Assembly: GCF_004135675.1 (NCBI RefSeq)
Contig: NZ_QHLX01000001.1
Span: forward strand, 1 to 64,000
DNA: 64,000 nt
Source of the DNA: Marinitoga lauensis
GTDB lineage: Bacteria; Thermotogota; Thermotogae; Petrotogales; Petrotogaceae
Reading direction: 5' to 3'
Positions 50,184 through 60,480 of the stretch are shown here, piece after piece. The translations under genes and the position numbers were made by a program. Position 1 is the stretch's first letter, and each line of letters opens with the position of its first letter. Below the pieces are notes generated by a model that saw only the letters and a list, made by a program, of their open reading frames with translations, had not been told where the DNA came from and did not search any database.

Positions 50184-51579
50184 CTTTATACCCTCTTTTA
50201 AACTTTAAAATGAATTTCACTCTTTTATCTGTGTTAACCAGCAAATCCCCCTTATGCTTTTGCATAATTTCTTTTGAAATACATAATCCTAAACCATTTT
50301 TTCCTTTTTTATTTGATGTAAGAGGAGTAAAAATATTTTTTAATACATTTGGTTCAATAGGAACTCCATCGTTTTCTATTATTAGATAATAATTCATATA
50401 ATCACTTTTTGAATAAATAAAAATATTCTCACACTTTCCATGTTTAATAGCATTATCTAATATATTCAATATAACTTCTTTTATTCTTTCATAATCAAAA
50501 AATAATGTTTCAGAATCAATTTCATTTCTGACATTAATAGAAAATTTTTTAAATCGAGGTTTTAATGTATTAATAGAATCTATAACCAATGATTTGATAT
50601 CTGCATTTTTAAAATTAAACTCAAAGGAATTTTTATTTAACTTTGATACATATAATAACTCTTCTACCATTTTTAATAATCTATTGCCTTCAGATATTAT
50701 ATAGTTAATAGAAACATTTTTATCTTCATCATATTTCAATTTTTTTAAAAGTTCAGCATGACCTAAAATGGAAGTTATAGGGGTTTTAAATTCATGAGTC
50801 ATATTATCTATAAAATTTTTTTGTTTTTCTTTTTCTTCTTTTAACGATTTTATATAATGAATTAGTTTATCTTTCATAATATTAAAAGAATTAACTAAGG
50901 AATTAATATCTTCATTACTAACTATATTAATCTGAAAATCAAAATTTCCTTTTGCAATCTCTTCTGTCTCTTTCTTTAACTTTATTAACGGAGTAGTAAT
51001 AGAGTTTGCAAGAATATAATTTATAAATATAATAAAAAGTATAAAAACAATATCTACAATAAACAGCGTCATTTTTACCTTATTTATTATTTGAAATTCC
51101 TCAGTTAATGGATATATAAATCTTAAAACACCAATTGTTTCATTGTTATAAAAAATAGGACTGGAGAAAAAAAGAATATATTTATCATCGGTTTTTTTTA
51201 TAATATAATTTTTCATATTATTTGCAGCATAATGAATATCTTGATAAACGTAAAATTTTTCATTCGGCGATGTATCCGCTAATAAATTTTTTCTTATATC
51301 ATATATTTCAACATGAGCATTATATTTATTAGAAAAATATTCAGATACAAATGGTGCAATATTATTTAAATGAACAAAGGCATTTTCATATTTCTCATTA
51401 TTAAAAATCTTTAAAAAATATATTTGACTTTCCTGGCTATATTCAGTCAAATTTTTTATAGTATTATTAATGATATTCTTTTGAAAGGTAAAGATAGAAA
51501 TTATAAAAATAATAGTTAATATTAATAGTGTGGATGAAATATTTAAAAATAATATCTCATTTCTTATACTATTTTTCAT
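50176..51579 (-). CDS. Membrane histidine kinase
   Basis: 467 residues. An N-terminal helix, an extracellular sensor of about 130 residues and a second helix near 170-190, then a HAMP domain (NSITTPLIKLKKETEEIAKG). The H-box is MTHEFKTPITSILGHAELL, the N-box ILDNAIKHG, and the G-box KNGLGLCISKEIM. It overlaps the response regulator by 11 bases. The stimulus is unknown. Confidence 0.93.
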   Translation of the reverse strand: MKNSIRNEILFLNISSTLLILTIIFIISIFTFQKNIINNTIKNLTEYSQESQIYFLKIFNNEKYENAFVHLNNIAPFVSEYFSNKYNAHVEIYDIRKNLLADTSPNEKFYVYQDIHYAANNMKNYIIKKTDDKYILFFSSPIFYNNETIGVLRFIYPLTEEFQIINKVKMTLFIVDIVFILFIIFINYILANSITTPLIKLKKETEEIAKGNFDFQINIVSNEDINSLVNSFNIMKDKLIHYIKSLKEEKEKQKNFIDNMTHEFKTPITSILGHAELLKKLKYDEDKNVSINYIISEGNRLLKMVEELLYVSKLNKNSFEFNFKNADIKSLVIDSINTLKPRFKKFSINVRNEIDSETLFFDYERIKEVILNILDNAIKHGKCENIFIYSKSDYMNYYLIIENDGVPIEPNVLKNIFTPLTSNKKGKNGLGLCISKEIMQKHKGDLLVNTDKRVKFILKFKRGYKDG

Positions 51580-52249
51580 CCTTCACCTCTAATTTATATC
51601 CAATACCATACAAAGATCTTATTTGAACATTACTTTCTTTAATTTTCTTCCTCAATCTTTGTATTGCCATATCTACAGCTCTTGTATCTATTTCTGAATC
51701 AAAACCCCATATCTTTTCTAATAATATCTCTCGTTTAACAACCTGATTATAATTATTCATTAAAAATTCCATAACTTCAAATTCTTTTTTAGTTAAATAA
51801 ATTTCTTTCGATCTTAAATACATGGTTCTGGAATCTTTTTTTAACTTCAATTCACCGATAATTAATTCATTATTACTTAATCCTTGCTTTTTAATTCTCT
51901 TTAATATGTTTCTTATTCTCAAAATTAATTCTTTACTATCAAAAGGTTTGGTTATATAATCATCCGCTCCTAATTCTAGTCCTAAAAGTTTATCATTCTG
52001 ACTATTTTTAGCCGTTAAAATAATAATAGGTGTTTTATAACTAATTTCTTGAATTTTTTTCAAAACATCAAAACCATCAATATCAGGCAACATTAAATCC
52101 AGCACAACAAGATCAGGATTTTCTTTTTTAAAAACTTTTAATCCTTTTTCACCTGCTTCTGCCTCTACAACATCAAATCCTTCAAGTATTAAATTCATTT
52201 TTATAAGATCTAAAATACTTTTTTCATCTTCAATAACTAATATTTTCAT
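51569..52249 (-). CDS. OmpR/PhoB-type response regulator
   Basis: 226 residues. Receiver domain with acidic pocket VIEDE, phospho-acceptor VVLDLMLPDIDG, conserved LTAK and ITKPF; C-terminal winged helix with LTKKEFEVMEFL and RAVDMAIQRLRKKI, ending GIGYKLE. First gene of the two-component operon. Intact. Confidence 0.95.
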   Translation of the reverse strand: MKILVIEDEKSILDLIKMNLILEGFDVVEAEAGEKGLKVFKKENPDLVVLDLMLPDIDGFDVLKKIQEISYKTPIIILTAKNSQNDKLLGLELGADDYITKPFDSKELILRIRNILKRIKKQGLSNNELIIGELKLKKDSRTMYLRSKEIYLTKKEFEVMEFLMNNYNQVVKREILLEKIWGFDSEIDTRAVDMAIQRLRKKIKESNVQIRSLYGIGYKLEVKDEK

Positions 52250-52443
52250 AAGACCCCATTGTTTTATTTTATTTTATTTTGTTTTTATTTATTTTTATTA
52301 TATCATTAATCTTATTTTCTTTCAAACCTATATTTTCTAAGGAATTTCTAAGGAAAAACTAAGTTTCCTTTAAGTTTTGAATTTTATCATATATATGTCG
52401 AAAAAGAATAAATAAAGATAAAACTTATAAAGGGGTTGATAAA

Positions 52444-52734
52444 ATGAATAAAAATTTCTCTAAAAATTACAATAAAAGTAAAAAAGAATTGGATGAAGTT
52501 TTTGGAAAAATAGAAAAAATAGAAGCTATAAATAATTCTAAATATTTACGAAACGTCTATATCAAGGATAAAAAAGGATATCTTTATAAAACGCTTATAA
52601 ATATTAGACATATCGGTAATCTTGCATTAAATCAGGAAATATGTGTCAAAGGTGTTGCTATTAAAATCAACAATATTTATAAATTAATATCTTATAAAAT
52701 AGAATATAACAATAGTACTTTTAGTACAATGTAA
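52444..52734 (+). CDS. Small protein of unknown function
   Basis: 96 residues, ATG after AAAGGGGTTGAT, divergent from the response regulator. The N-terminus is Lys/Asn-rich and helical; residues 35-90 look like a beta-rich small domain (YLRNVYIKDKKGYLYKTLINI, then CVKGVAIKINN), possibly OB-like. No family recognised. Divergent location makes it a candidate target of the two-component system. Confidence 0.65.
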   Translation: MNKNFSKNYNKSKKELDEVFGKIEKIEAINNSKYLRNVYIKDKKGYLYKTLINIRHIGNLALNQEICVKGVAIKINNIYKLISYKIEYNNSTFSTM

Positions 52735-53883
52735 TTAAACTTTTTCATCAATTAACGATACAAAAAGTATTTCCAATATATTTAAGCCAATAATTATAAA
52801 AAAACCATATAATAAACCATACATACTACCAATCACTCCAATAAGATACGAAAATCCTCCAGAAATAATTGAAGTGCTTGCTGAAGCTACACTTAAGGCA
52901 ATTCCCTTATTATTCTTATATTTTTCTACAACAATTGCCTGAATTGTAGGATAAGTTGTTGAAAAACCAATACCTGTCAAAATGGTTCCTATGGAAGAAA
53001 TAACAATATTTTTTCCAAAAGCAACCGTAAAGATTGAAAATATCAATGAAAAAGGAACTACAATTAATAACCATTTTTTATAACCAAATTTTTCTGGAAA
53101 GTGCGATAAAAATGCTCTTCCTAAAAATAAACCTAACCATAAAAAGGAAGGGTATAATGCTGCTGTAGAAATATCAAAATTCCTAAATTCAAATAAAAAA
53201 GTGGATATCCATGATGAAAAGTTCATTTCATATCCTACATAAAAAGATAATGATAAAACAAGTATTACCAATGAAAAATTGAAAACACCTTTTAATGAAG
53301 ATTTTTCCTGTAATAAATAATTATTATGCAATGAGTCTACTTCTTTTTTTATCAAAATTAAAAATATAAAAGGTATTATATTCATCAACACAGCAATAAA
53401 AAAAGTCCCTTTCCAATAATTACTATATTTAAGAATTAAAGATGAAATAATAGGACTCGTTAAAGCTCCAACTGCAAAAGATGAATGTAAAAGATTCAGC
53501 TTTTTCCCTTTTTTTCCATTGCCTGATACACCGATTAAAAATGGAATGGAGATTTCCAGAGCTCCTCCACCAAAATTAATGAAAAATATTCCTAAAATCA
53601 TAAATATATATGAATTCATAAAAAGCATTAATAAATTACCAAAAAAGAAAAATATAATTCCAGATAATATCGTCTTAAAAGCATTATGCTTTTCCAATAA
53701 ATACCCATATATTACAGAAGATAATAAAAATCCTAAAGTTCCTAATGTAAATGCCAATCCAACTAAAGAATGATCTATATTATATGTTTTTTCTATCATC
53801 GGAATCAAAGAACTGGTCATTATTAAAGAATAACCAAAAAGAAAAAAACTGCTAAAACCAAAAATTAATTCATTTTTATTCAT
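52735..53883 (-). CDS. MFS transporter
   Basis: 382 residues, start at ATG 53883 (MNKNELIFGFSSFFLFGYS) after GGAGGTAG; an upstream extension is rejected. Twelve predicted helices; LGTLGFLLSSVIYGYLLEK between helices 2 and 3 and LGLFLGRAFLSHFPEKFG in the second half are MFS-like. Resembles fucose/sugar or drug permeases. Substrate unknown. Intact. Confidence 0.85.
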   Translation of the reverse strand: MNKNELIFGFSSFFLFGYSLIMTSSLIPMIEKTYNIDHSLVGLAFTLGTLGFLLSSVIYGYLLEKHNAFKTILSGIIFFFFGNLLMLFMNSYIFMILGIFFINFGGGALEISIPFLIGVSGNGKKGKKLNLLHSSFAVGALTSPIISSLILKYSNYWKGTFFIAVLMNIIPFIFLILIKKEVDSLHNNYLLQEKSSLKGVFNFSLVILVLSLSFYVGYEMNFSSWISTFLFEFRNFDISTAALYPSFLWLGLFLGRAFLSHFPEKFGYKKWLLIVVPFSLIFSIFTVAFGKNIVISSIGTILTGIGFSTTYPTIQAIVVEKYKNNKGIALSVASASTSIISGGFSYLIGVIGSMYGLLYGFFIIIGLNILEILFVSLIDEKV

Positions 53884-53903
53884 ATCTACCTCCAAAGTAA
53901 ATA

Positions 53904-53922
53904 AGGCGGAATTTTTCCGCCT
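53904..53922 (-). terminator. Hairpin after the oligopeptidase gene
   Basis: GGCGGAA, short T loop, TTCCGCC, immediately downstream of the peptidase stop on the minus strand and upstream of the MFS gene. Confidence 0.7.
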
Positions 53923-53929
53923 ATAATAA

Positions 53930-55642
53930 TTACAATGATTCAATTTCTGACATTATAAAATTAACAAGTTCAGAAATATATTTTTCAGAAAAATCAAATC
54001 TTATTCCTGCTATTTCATATAATTTTTTTACAGGATATTTAAAACCAGAACTTAAAAAATTCTTATATTGTTCAATAGCTTTTTTACCATTTTCCTTATA
54101 ATTCTTATATACTGCAATAGCACCAAGTTGAGACATAGCATATTCAATATAATAAAATGGCACTTCAAATATATGTAATTGCCTTAACCATCGGATTCTT
54201 TTTTCCTTCTCCAATCCATTCCAATCAATTCCTGTATTAAATCTATCCATTAATTCACCAAAATACGAATCTCTTTCTTCAATAGTATGGTCAGGATTAA
54301 GATAAATCCAGTGTTGAAATGCATCTACTATCATAACCCAGGGTAATATTTTTAATGTTCCTTCTAATTGTTCTCTTTTAGCTTTTTTTAAATCTTCTTC
54401 ATTATTATAATATTCATTTAAATATTCTAACGTTAATAACTCCATTGACATAGAAGCTAATTCTGCAATTTCACTTGGAAATTCTTTTAAATGTGATATT
54501 GAAATATCTTTTGAATAAAATGTATGTTGTGCATGTCCTGACTCATGCAATAATGTTCTAACATCTCTATGAATGCCAACTGCATTCATAAAAATAAATG
54601 CAGCTCCAGTTTCTCTTAGAGGATAATTATATCCTCCAGGGGCTTTACCTTTCCTATTTACTAAATCCAAATATCCTGAATTTCTCATCATTTCAAGATT
54701 TTTTGCAAAATCAATATCTATTTTTGAAAGAATTTTTATAGCTTTTTCTATAAATTCTTCTTCTTTTTCAAAAGGTTTTAATACTTTTCCATCTACGTCG
54801 ACCTCAGTATCCCATGGTTTCAAAGTGCTTAACCCCAATTTTTCTTTTCTTTCCTCATTTAATCTTTTCAAGGCAGGAACCACAGCTTTTTCTACTGCTT
54901 CATGAAATTTATACAAATCTTCCGGTGTGAAATCAAATCGTCTTTTAGCATCATGCATATAGTCCCTATAATTGTTATAACCCGCATTTTTAGCTATATT
55001 AATTCTGATGTTTTTTAATTCATCAAATAATTTTTCTAACTCTTCATGATGCTCTAATACTGCTTTATTTATTAATTTCCATGCATTTTCCCTGATATTT
55101 CTATCTGGATTTTTTAAATATATTCCCATTTGAGATAATGTTTTTTCTTCACCATCAAAGGATACTGTAATTTTTGAGATTATTTCACCATATTTTGAAG
55201 ATAATTCCTGTTCTTTAACCTGTAAAGGCAAATTTTCTTTTCTAAATATTTCAATATCTCTGGAAATTAGTTTATTCATATGTTCAAAACTTTCACCTTT
55301 TAATTCTTTTCTATATGGTGATTCATAGAATTTCTTTTTTAATAAAAAATCATATTCATTAGCGGGAGAAATAATATTTGCATAAAATTCATTAAAGGCT
55401 TTTGAGTTTTCTTCCTTTGTATCACATGTCATTCTTATATATCTCCATGCCATCTCTTCTGATAAAATACTATTTAATTCACTCCATTTTTCTAAAAAAT
55501 TCAATAGTTCTTCTGCAGATTTTATTTTTTCGTCTAATAAATTTTCAAATTCTTTTTTAACCTCATTCCAATCATTTAAATTGATATTTTTATTATAATA
55601 TTTTCTGGGTTTTTTTTCTATTTTTTCATCAGTTACTATCAT
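53930..55642 (-). CDS. pepF: M3-family oligoendopeptidase (PepF type)
   Basis: 570 residues, intact. Zinc motif LLHESGHAQHTFY (HExxH) near residue 365, with downstream SEIAELASMSMELL giving the third Glu ligand. The length and the GAAFIFMNAVG and KAPGGYNYPL segments are typical of M3B oligoendopeptidases. Cytosolic degradation of peptides. ATG 55642 follows GGAGG. Confidence 0.93.
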   Translation of the reverse strand: MIVTDEKIEKKPRKYYNKNINLNDWNEVKKEFENLLDEKIKSAEELLNFLEKWSELNSILSEEMAWRYIRMTCDTKEENSKAFNEFYANIISPANEYDFLLKKKFYESPYRKELKGESFEHMNKLISRDIEIFRKENLPLQVKEQELSSKYGEIISKITVSFDGEEKTLSQMGIYLKNPDRNIRENAWKLINKAVLEHHEELEKLFDELKNIRINIAKNAGYNNYRDYMHDAKRRFDFTPEDLYKFHEAVEKAVVPALKRLNEERKEKLGLSTLKPWDTEVDVDGKVLKPFEKEEEFIEKAIKILSKIDIDFAKNLEMMRNSGYLDLVNRKGKAPGGYNYPLRETGAAFIFMNAVGIHRDVRTLLHESGHAQHTFYSKDISISHLKEFPSEIAELASMSMELLTLEYLNEYYNNEEDLKKAKREQLEGTLKILPWVMIVDAFQHWIYLNPDHTIEERDSYFGELMDRFNTGIDWNGLEKEKRIRWLRQLHIFEVPFYYIEYAMSQLGAIAVYKNYKENGKKAIEQYKNFLSSGFKYPVKKLYEIAGIRFDFSEKYISELVNFIMSEIESL

Positions 55643-55707
55643 TGTTTTTCCTCCTTTAAATTTTGTTAGTTATACTAATTATACAATAATATTTTATTTT
55701 TACAAAA

Positions 55708-55737
55708 CAAAGTAGTCAGATTTTCATCTGACTACTT
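55708..55737 (-). terminator. Terminator of the tldD-pmbA pair
   Basis: AGTAGTCAGAT, TTTC loop, ATCTGACTACT; it overlaps the pmbA stop and has a T-rich tail on the minus strand. Confidence 0.85.
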
Positions 55738-56950
55738 TCATATCGATAACAGCTCCATAAACTTTATCTAAAGATAAAATTGAATTTCTACCAACACCTC
55801 TAAAAGCATCTCCAAACATTCTATATAGATCAGAATTTAATTTAAACTCTGGAACTCTACCTAAGATACGTTCTCCATCATACATGAATGCTAATTGCAC
55901 AGGTGTCCCAAACTTTCCTTCTGGTGTAAAATCTCCACCAGAAGCAACAAAAACTAATATTCCATTTTCTCCATTTAATAATTCTTTTATTGTTTTATCT
56001 GATTTTTTTATAATCAAAGGTACATATCCTATTGAAGGAACTGAATCATATTCTCCACCTGCTGCGCCAGTTAAAGGTAGATTAAACATCTTAGAAGTTT
56101 TTTTATCAGTATATGGTGATTTTAAAACACCATTTTCAATTAAACTACATCTATCATCTGTATTAGTAGTACCCTCAGCATCAAAAAAATCCCAAATTAT
56201 TCCATCATCATAATTTCTGCTTTGATATAAAGTAAAATTATCGGAAAACAATTTTTTATTTAATTTATCAGAAAAAATAGAACTTCCTCCTCCAAAAGAT
56301 AATCCGTTTAAATCAGTATAAAACTTTTTCAATAAGGTGAAGTCGCTTGACGTAAAAATAATTGGATACTCTCCTTCTTTAATGTCAATTATAGTATTAT
56401 ATGCATTACAGATTTCATCAATCATGTTTATAAATTTATCATATGAAAAATCAAAACTCTCATACCCAATAAATCCATCCAATATATTTATTGAATCTTT
56501 GTGCTTAAATCCTAATTCGAAAGAAAAATATTTGTTTTCAGAGTATAATCGTGTGTTTAAATCATTTTCCAACAATTTGATAGAATCTTTTAAAACTATT
56601 TTATTTGAGAATATAAAATCATTATGTTTTTCCTTTATTGTTTTTAACATCTTTTCAGTTTGATTGACAAATTCATTTTCAGATAATTCGGCTATTTTTA
56701 CTTCTTCTCTATTAACGTTTTTTGTTAGAGGATATTCATATGGTATGTTTAAATTCAAATTTTCTATTGCATCATGTTCTAACTTATTTTCATCATATTT
56801 CCCCAAACTACCTGCTACTCCTATTTTTCCGTCTTTATAAATTCTGATACCTGTTTTTAATATATCTTTTCTTCTTATAGAATTAATCTCGGTTTGAACG
56901 ATATTTATAGAAATTTCCTTTGTATGAAGTTGATATTTTTCCTTATTCAT
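55724..56950 (-). CDS. pmbA: TldE/PmbA-family metallopeptidase subunit
   Basis: 408 residues from ATG 56950 (MNKEKYQLHTKEI). No HExxxH motif, as expected of the TldE partner. Conserved segments: WDFFDAEGTTNTD, LPLTGAAGG, LVFVASGGDFTPEGKFGTPVQLAF. It follows the broken tldD and probably forms the TldD/TldE complex with it. Intact. Confidence 0.85.
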   Translation of the reverse strand: MNKEKYQLHTKEISINIVQTEINSIRRKDILKTGIRIYKDGKIGVAGSLGKYDENKLEHDAIENLNLNIPYEYPLTKNVNREEVKIAELSENEFVNQTEKMLKTIKEKHNDFIFSNKIVLKDSIKLLENDLNTRLYSENKYFSFELGFKHKDSINILDGFIGYESFDFSYDKFINMIDEICNAYNTIIDIKEGEYPIIFTSSDFTLLKKFYTDLNGLSFGGGSSIFSDKLNKKLFSDNFTLYQSRNYDDGIIWDFFDAEGTTNTDDRCSLIENGVLKSPYTDKKTSKMFNLPLTGAAGGEYDSVPSIGYVPLIIKKSDKTIKELLNGENGILVFVASGGDFTPEGKFGTPVQLAFMYDGERILGRVPEFKLNSDLYRMFGDAFRGVGRNSILSLDKVYGAVIDMKVVR

Positions 56951-56983
56951 CACTATCCCCCAATTATTGAACATTCATTTTTT

Positions 56984-58291
56984 TTACCCTAACATAGGAC
57001 CACCAAATCCAACAGGTAATGGATATTGTTCAAACTTGCCACATCCACCTATTGTAAACGATACTATTTTTAAATTATCCGATAAACCATCAATTTCATT
57101 CAACGTTTCAAATACTGTTCCGTAATAACGGAAACTTTTACAGGTTTATAAATCTTTCCATCTTTAATTCTATAAGCTAAATTTGGCGCAAGTGTGAACG
57201 TTGACATTCCTGACCCATGTTTTATAGTTTCAACGAGAATACCATCTTTTATTTCAGAAATTAACTCATCAAAAGATTTATTACCTGCTTCTATATAGGT
57301 TGTTGTCATTCTTACAATAGGTTCAAACTCAAAATTTAATGCTCTTGCATTACCGTTAACTCTTCATCTAAAGAAGCAGCCGTTATAGAATTATGTAATC
57401 TACCTGATAATATTCCATTTTTAATTAAATATGTTTTCTTTGTCTTTGTTCCTTCATCGTCAAAAGGGATGTATCCCATTCCTTCCTTATTACCGTTATC
57501 AACAATACTTAAAATATCAGCCCCACTTTTTTGCCTATTTGCCATTCTTCTTTCATCTTTTCATCACCAATCATAAAATCTGCTTCAGATTTATGTCCAA
57601 AGCTTTCATGCGCAAAAACGCCAGCAGCTTCTGGTGATAGCACAACTGTATATTCGCCAGGAGTAATATTTTCTGCATTGTTTAAAAAATCTATAGATTG
57701 TTCTAGCTTTTTTATAATATCATTCTCTAAATTCTCTAAATCATAATAATTAGATGCTATGTCAAATTTTTCACTAAATTTCTTTTCATTATTTCCAATT
57801 CAAAAAATATTCTAAATCCAACTCGTTGATAATCAAAAACAAAATCACTTCCTTTTGAAGAAATAATTCTTTTTTCAACTCTTTGATCAAGATAATTTGC
57901 CCTCCATACTTTAACATATTTATTTTTGAGACTAATGGAGAATATTTATTTAATAGTTTTAACTTCTCTTTTTTGGAAATTTTTTCCACAGATTTGTCAA
58001 CAAATGTAAGATAATTTCCATTATGAACTTCTAATTTTTTACAATAGGATGTTCGTTTATATTCTTATCGGGATTTGATAACGCATATAATCTGTTAATT
58101 TCATTTTGAATGGAATCTACATCTGTAATAGATGAATAATACCATTTCTTACCATCAAAAAGCCTTATAAAAGCACCTTTATATTTTCTTTCCTTTAATT
58201 CTTCCAATGTTCCAAGAGTATTTTGGATTTTTGTTTCAAAAACATTTTCAATTCTTATATCAACATATACTCCTTCTGGAAACTCAAACAT
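56984..58291 (-). CDS. tldD: TldD-family zinc metallopeptidase, at least five frameshifts
   Basis: The reading passes through open segments 58291-58031, 57989-57789, 57545-57336 and 57309-57100, with frame changes near 58030, 57800, 57545, 57355 and 57110. Recognisable TldD features include AHESFGHKSEADF (HExxxH zinc site, at about 57590-57610), LHNSITAASLDEELT and a C-terminal IGGCGKFEQYPLPVGFGGP. About 435 residues. Known TldD/TldE pairs trim peptides and remove leader peptides from some ribosomal natural products. The frameshift density is high; its intact partner suggests the gene is functional in the cell and poorly sequenced. Confidence 0.75.
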
Positions 58292-58302
58292 CTAATCCCC
58301 CT

Positions 58303-59437
58303 TTAACTTTTAAAATAAATTATTTTATTTACATTCCAAATTTCGTTTTCAAACTCTGAAACAACTGGTCCTGGAATAAAAATATCTCTTCCATCCTCAT
58401 TCCTTTTTACCTTTAAAAAATTTTTATGTAATAAAAGATTGTCTTTTCGTATAACATTCATTGGATCAAATCCAGATAAAGAAAAATTACCTTCTAATAT
58501 TTCCTTTTTATTTTTGATTTTAAAAAAATTTTCAAATTCATTATTTAAATAATTATAATAATTTTCACTTATCTTTTTTGCTAGCAGTTCAGTATCTTCT
58601 TTTATTTTATATTTTTAGGAGTAATATTTACAGTTTTCAAGAAATAATCATATAAATATAAATCAGATACTGAATATTCCTTTTTCCATTCAGGGTTAAA
58701 ATAATCAAGTAATATAGCAATATACATCCAGAAGAATAACAACTATGTCTAAAATTTTTGTATTCAAAAATGTCATTTAAATTTTTTCCGAATTGAGCTA
58801 ATAGAAATTGTTCTGGTAAATCAGAAATATCGGCTAGTGCTTTAAATTCCACATATGTTGCAGTTCCTTCAATACTTTCAAGTCCTAGTTCATAATTTAA
58901 AAAATCTTTTATTAATTCTCTCCTTTTTTCTCTATAGGAAATAAATTTCTTTATGTTTTCTTTTTTATTATTTTCAAAAACAGCTTTTAAAAGATATTTT
59001 CTTTCCTCCAAGCGTAATGCAATATTTTTTGTTTTAAATGGATATTGAAAAAATAAAAATTCATTAGCAAATCTTTTATCATTATTTGTTAATTGAAACC
59101 CGTGAAAAATTTCATGAACTATAAGAGAATAAAGTTTTTCAAATGTAGTATATTCATTTAATGTTGTTAAGTCAAAAATTGCAATATAAATATTATCATA
59201 TTTTATTGCACTATTACCTAAAAATTTACTATTCCACTTTCCAATAAAAATATCATTCTCTTTTTTAAAACCTTCTAGATTATTTGGAAATCCAATGATG
59301 TATACTTCTTTTTTATCGTATAATGCTACAGGTAAAGGTTTAAAATCATTCCAATAATCTTTTAAAACGTTTGAATTAATATTTTTATAAATCTTTCTTG
59401 CCAGTTGTTTTATTTGCTCTTTGTTATTAAAAATCAT
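58303..59437 (-). CDS. HExxH-motif protein of unknown family, one frameshift
   Basis: ATG 59437. Residues 100-130 include LIVHEIFHGFQL (HExxH) and later LESIEGTATYVEFKA, a plausible third zinc ligand region as in gluzincins. No signal peptide. The frame breaks near 58700 (YYLDYFNPEWKKEYSVSDLY is restored) and continues to 58303. About 378 residues. Probably a zinc peptidase, but I do not recognise the family. Divergent from the AraC-GGDEF regulator, so possibly its target. Confidence 0.65.
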
Positions 59438-59544
59438 AACATCCCCTCTCTTTATAAAAGAATATCATTTAATTTGAAAAATGTCAATATATTTATAAAA
59501 ATATATTGTATAAAAAAAATCATGAAAAAATTTATTATTTCTTG

Positions 59545-59568
59545 TATAATCATATTGTGGCGCCACAA
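59545..59568 (+). promoter_or_regulatory. Promoter -10 with a perfect 14-bp palindrome
   Basis: TATAAT at 59545-59550 is followed by TTGTGGCGCCACAA (59555-59568), a perfect palindrome overlapping the expected transcription start, and then AGGAGGGG and ATG 59582. Good operator candidate, possibly autoregulation. Confidence 0.6.
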
Positions 59569-59581
59569 AAAGGAGGGGATA

Positions 59582-60375
59582 ATGAAAAATTATTTATTAG
59601 AATGCATTCAAAAATCTTTAGACTATATTGAAGAAAACATTGAGAATGATTTTTCATTAGAAGATATTGCAAAATACACTAATTTTTCTTTGTCTTATTT
59701 ATACAAATTATTTAACATCATAATAGGGATATCAATTAAAGAATATGTAAGAAAAAGAAGGTTGTCACAATCTGTATATGATTTATTAAATTCTAATTTA
59801 AACATTTTGGAAATAGCGATTAAATATCAATATAATACGTATGAATCATATTCAAGAGCATTTAAAAAAGAGTTTGGAGTATGTCCGAGCGAAGTTAGAA
59901 AAAATAATATTAAATTGACACTATTTGAATCTATAAAAGTAAGGGGAGGCGATTTAATGGAAAAGAAAAATTATTTATTATTAATTGACATAGATAGATT
60001 TGCACATATAAATAAAACTTATGGTAGAAAATTTGGTGATTTTGTATTATTAAAAATACCCGAAAGAATAAAAGAAGTTTTAAATAATGAAAATATTGAT
60101 TATGAAAACAAGAAAAAAAGTAATTTAGAAAAAATGGGAGGAGATGAATTTATATTAGTTTTAAAAGATATTGATGAAAAAAAGCAAAAGAAATTTCTGA
60201 AAAGATATTAAAAAACATTAATAAACCAATAATATATGGAAGTACAGAAGCTCGAATTACTGTAAGCATAGGAATTACAGAATATTCATTATCAAATAAA
60301 GAATCTTATAACATGGCACTTAACGCTATGCTGAGCGCAAAAAAAGATGGAAGAAATAATTATAAAATAAACTAA
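59582..60375 (+). CDS. AraC-type DNA-binding domain fused to GGDEF, one frameshift
   Basis: ATG 59582 after AGGAGGGG. Residues 1-110 are an AraC/XylS double helix-turn-helix (FSLEDIAKYTNFSLSYLYKLFN, then ILEIAIKYQYNTYESYSRAFKKEFGVCPSEVRK). A second domain starts near residue 128 with LLLIDIDRFAHINKTYGRKFGD and has the GGDEF signature in KMGGDEFILVL. The frame breaks at an A run near 60180 and continues as KEISEKILKNI...VSIGITEYS to 60375. About 264 residues. A DNA-binding protein carrying a possible diguanylate cyclase domain is unusual. There is no separate ligand-binding domain. Confidence 0.82.
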
Positions 60376-60449
60376 ACACAGTATATTTTATTTTAACTGT
60401 GAGACCTGCAAATGCAGCAAAATTCCATTGTTTAACTTAGAAAATAAAT

Positions 60450-60480
60450 AAAGCATACCCTAAAAGGTATGCTTTATTTT
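60450..60480. terminator. Bidirectional terminator
   Basis: AAAGCATACC, CTAAAA loop, GGTATGCTTT followed by ATTTTG; between the convergent AraC-GGDEF and M20 genes. Confidence 0.88.
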
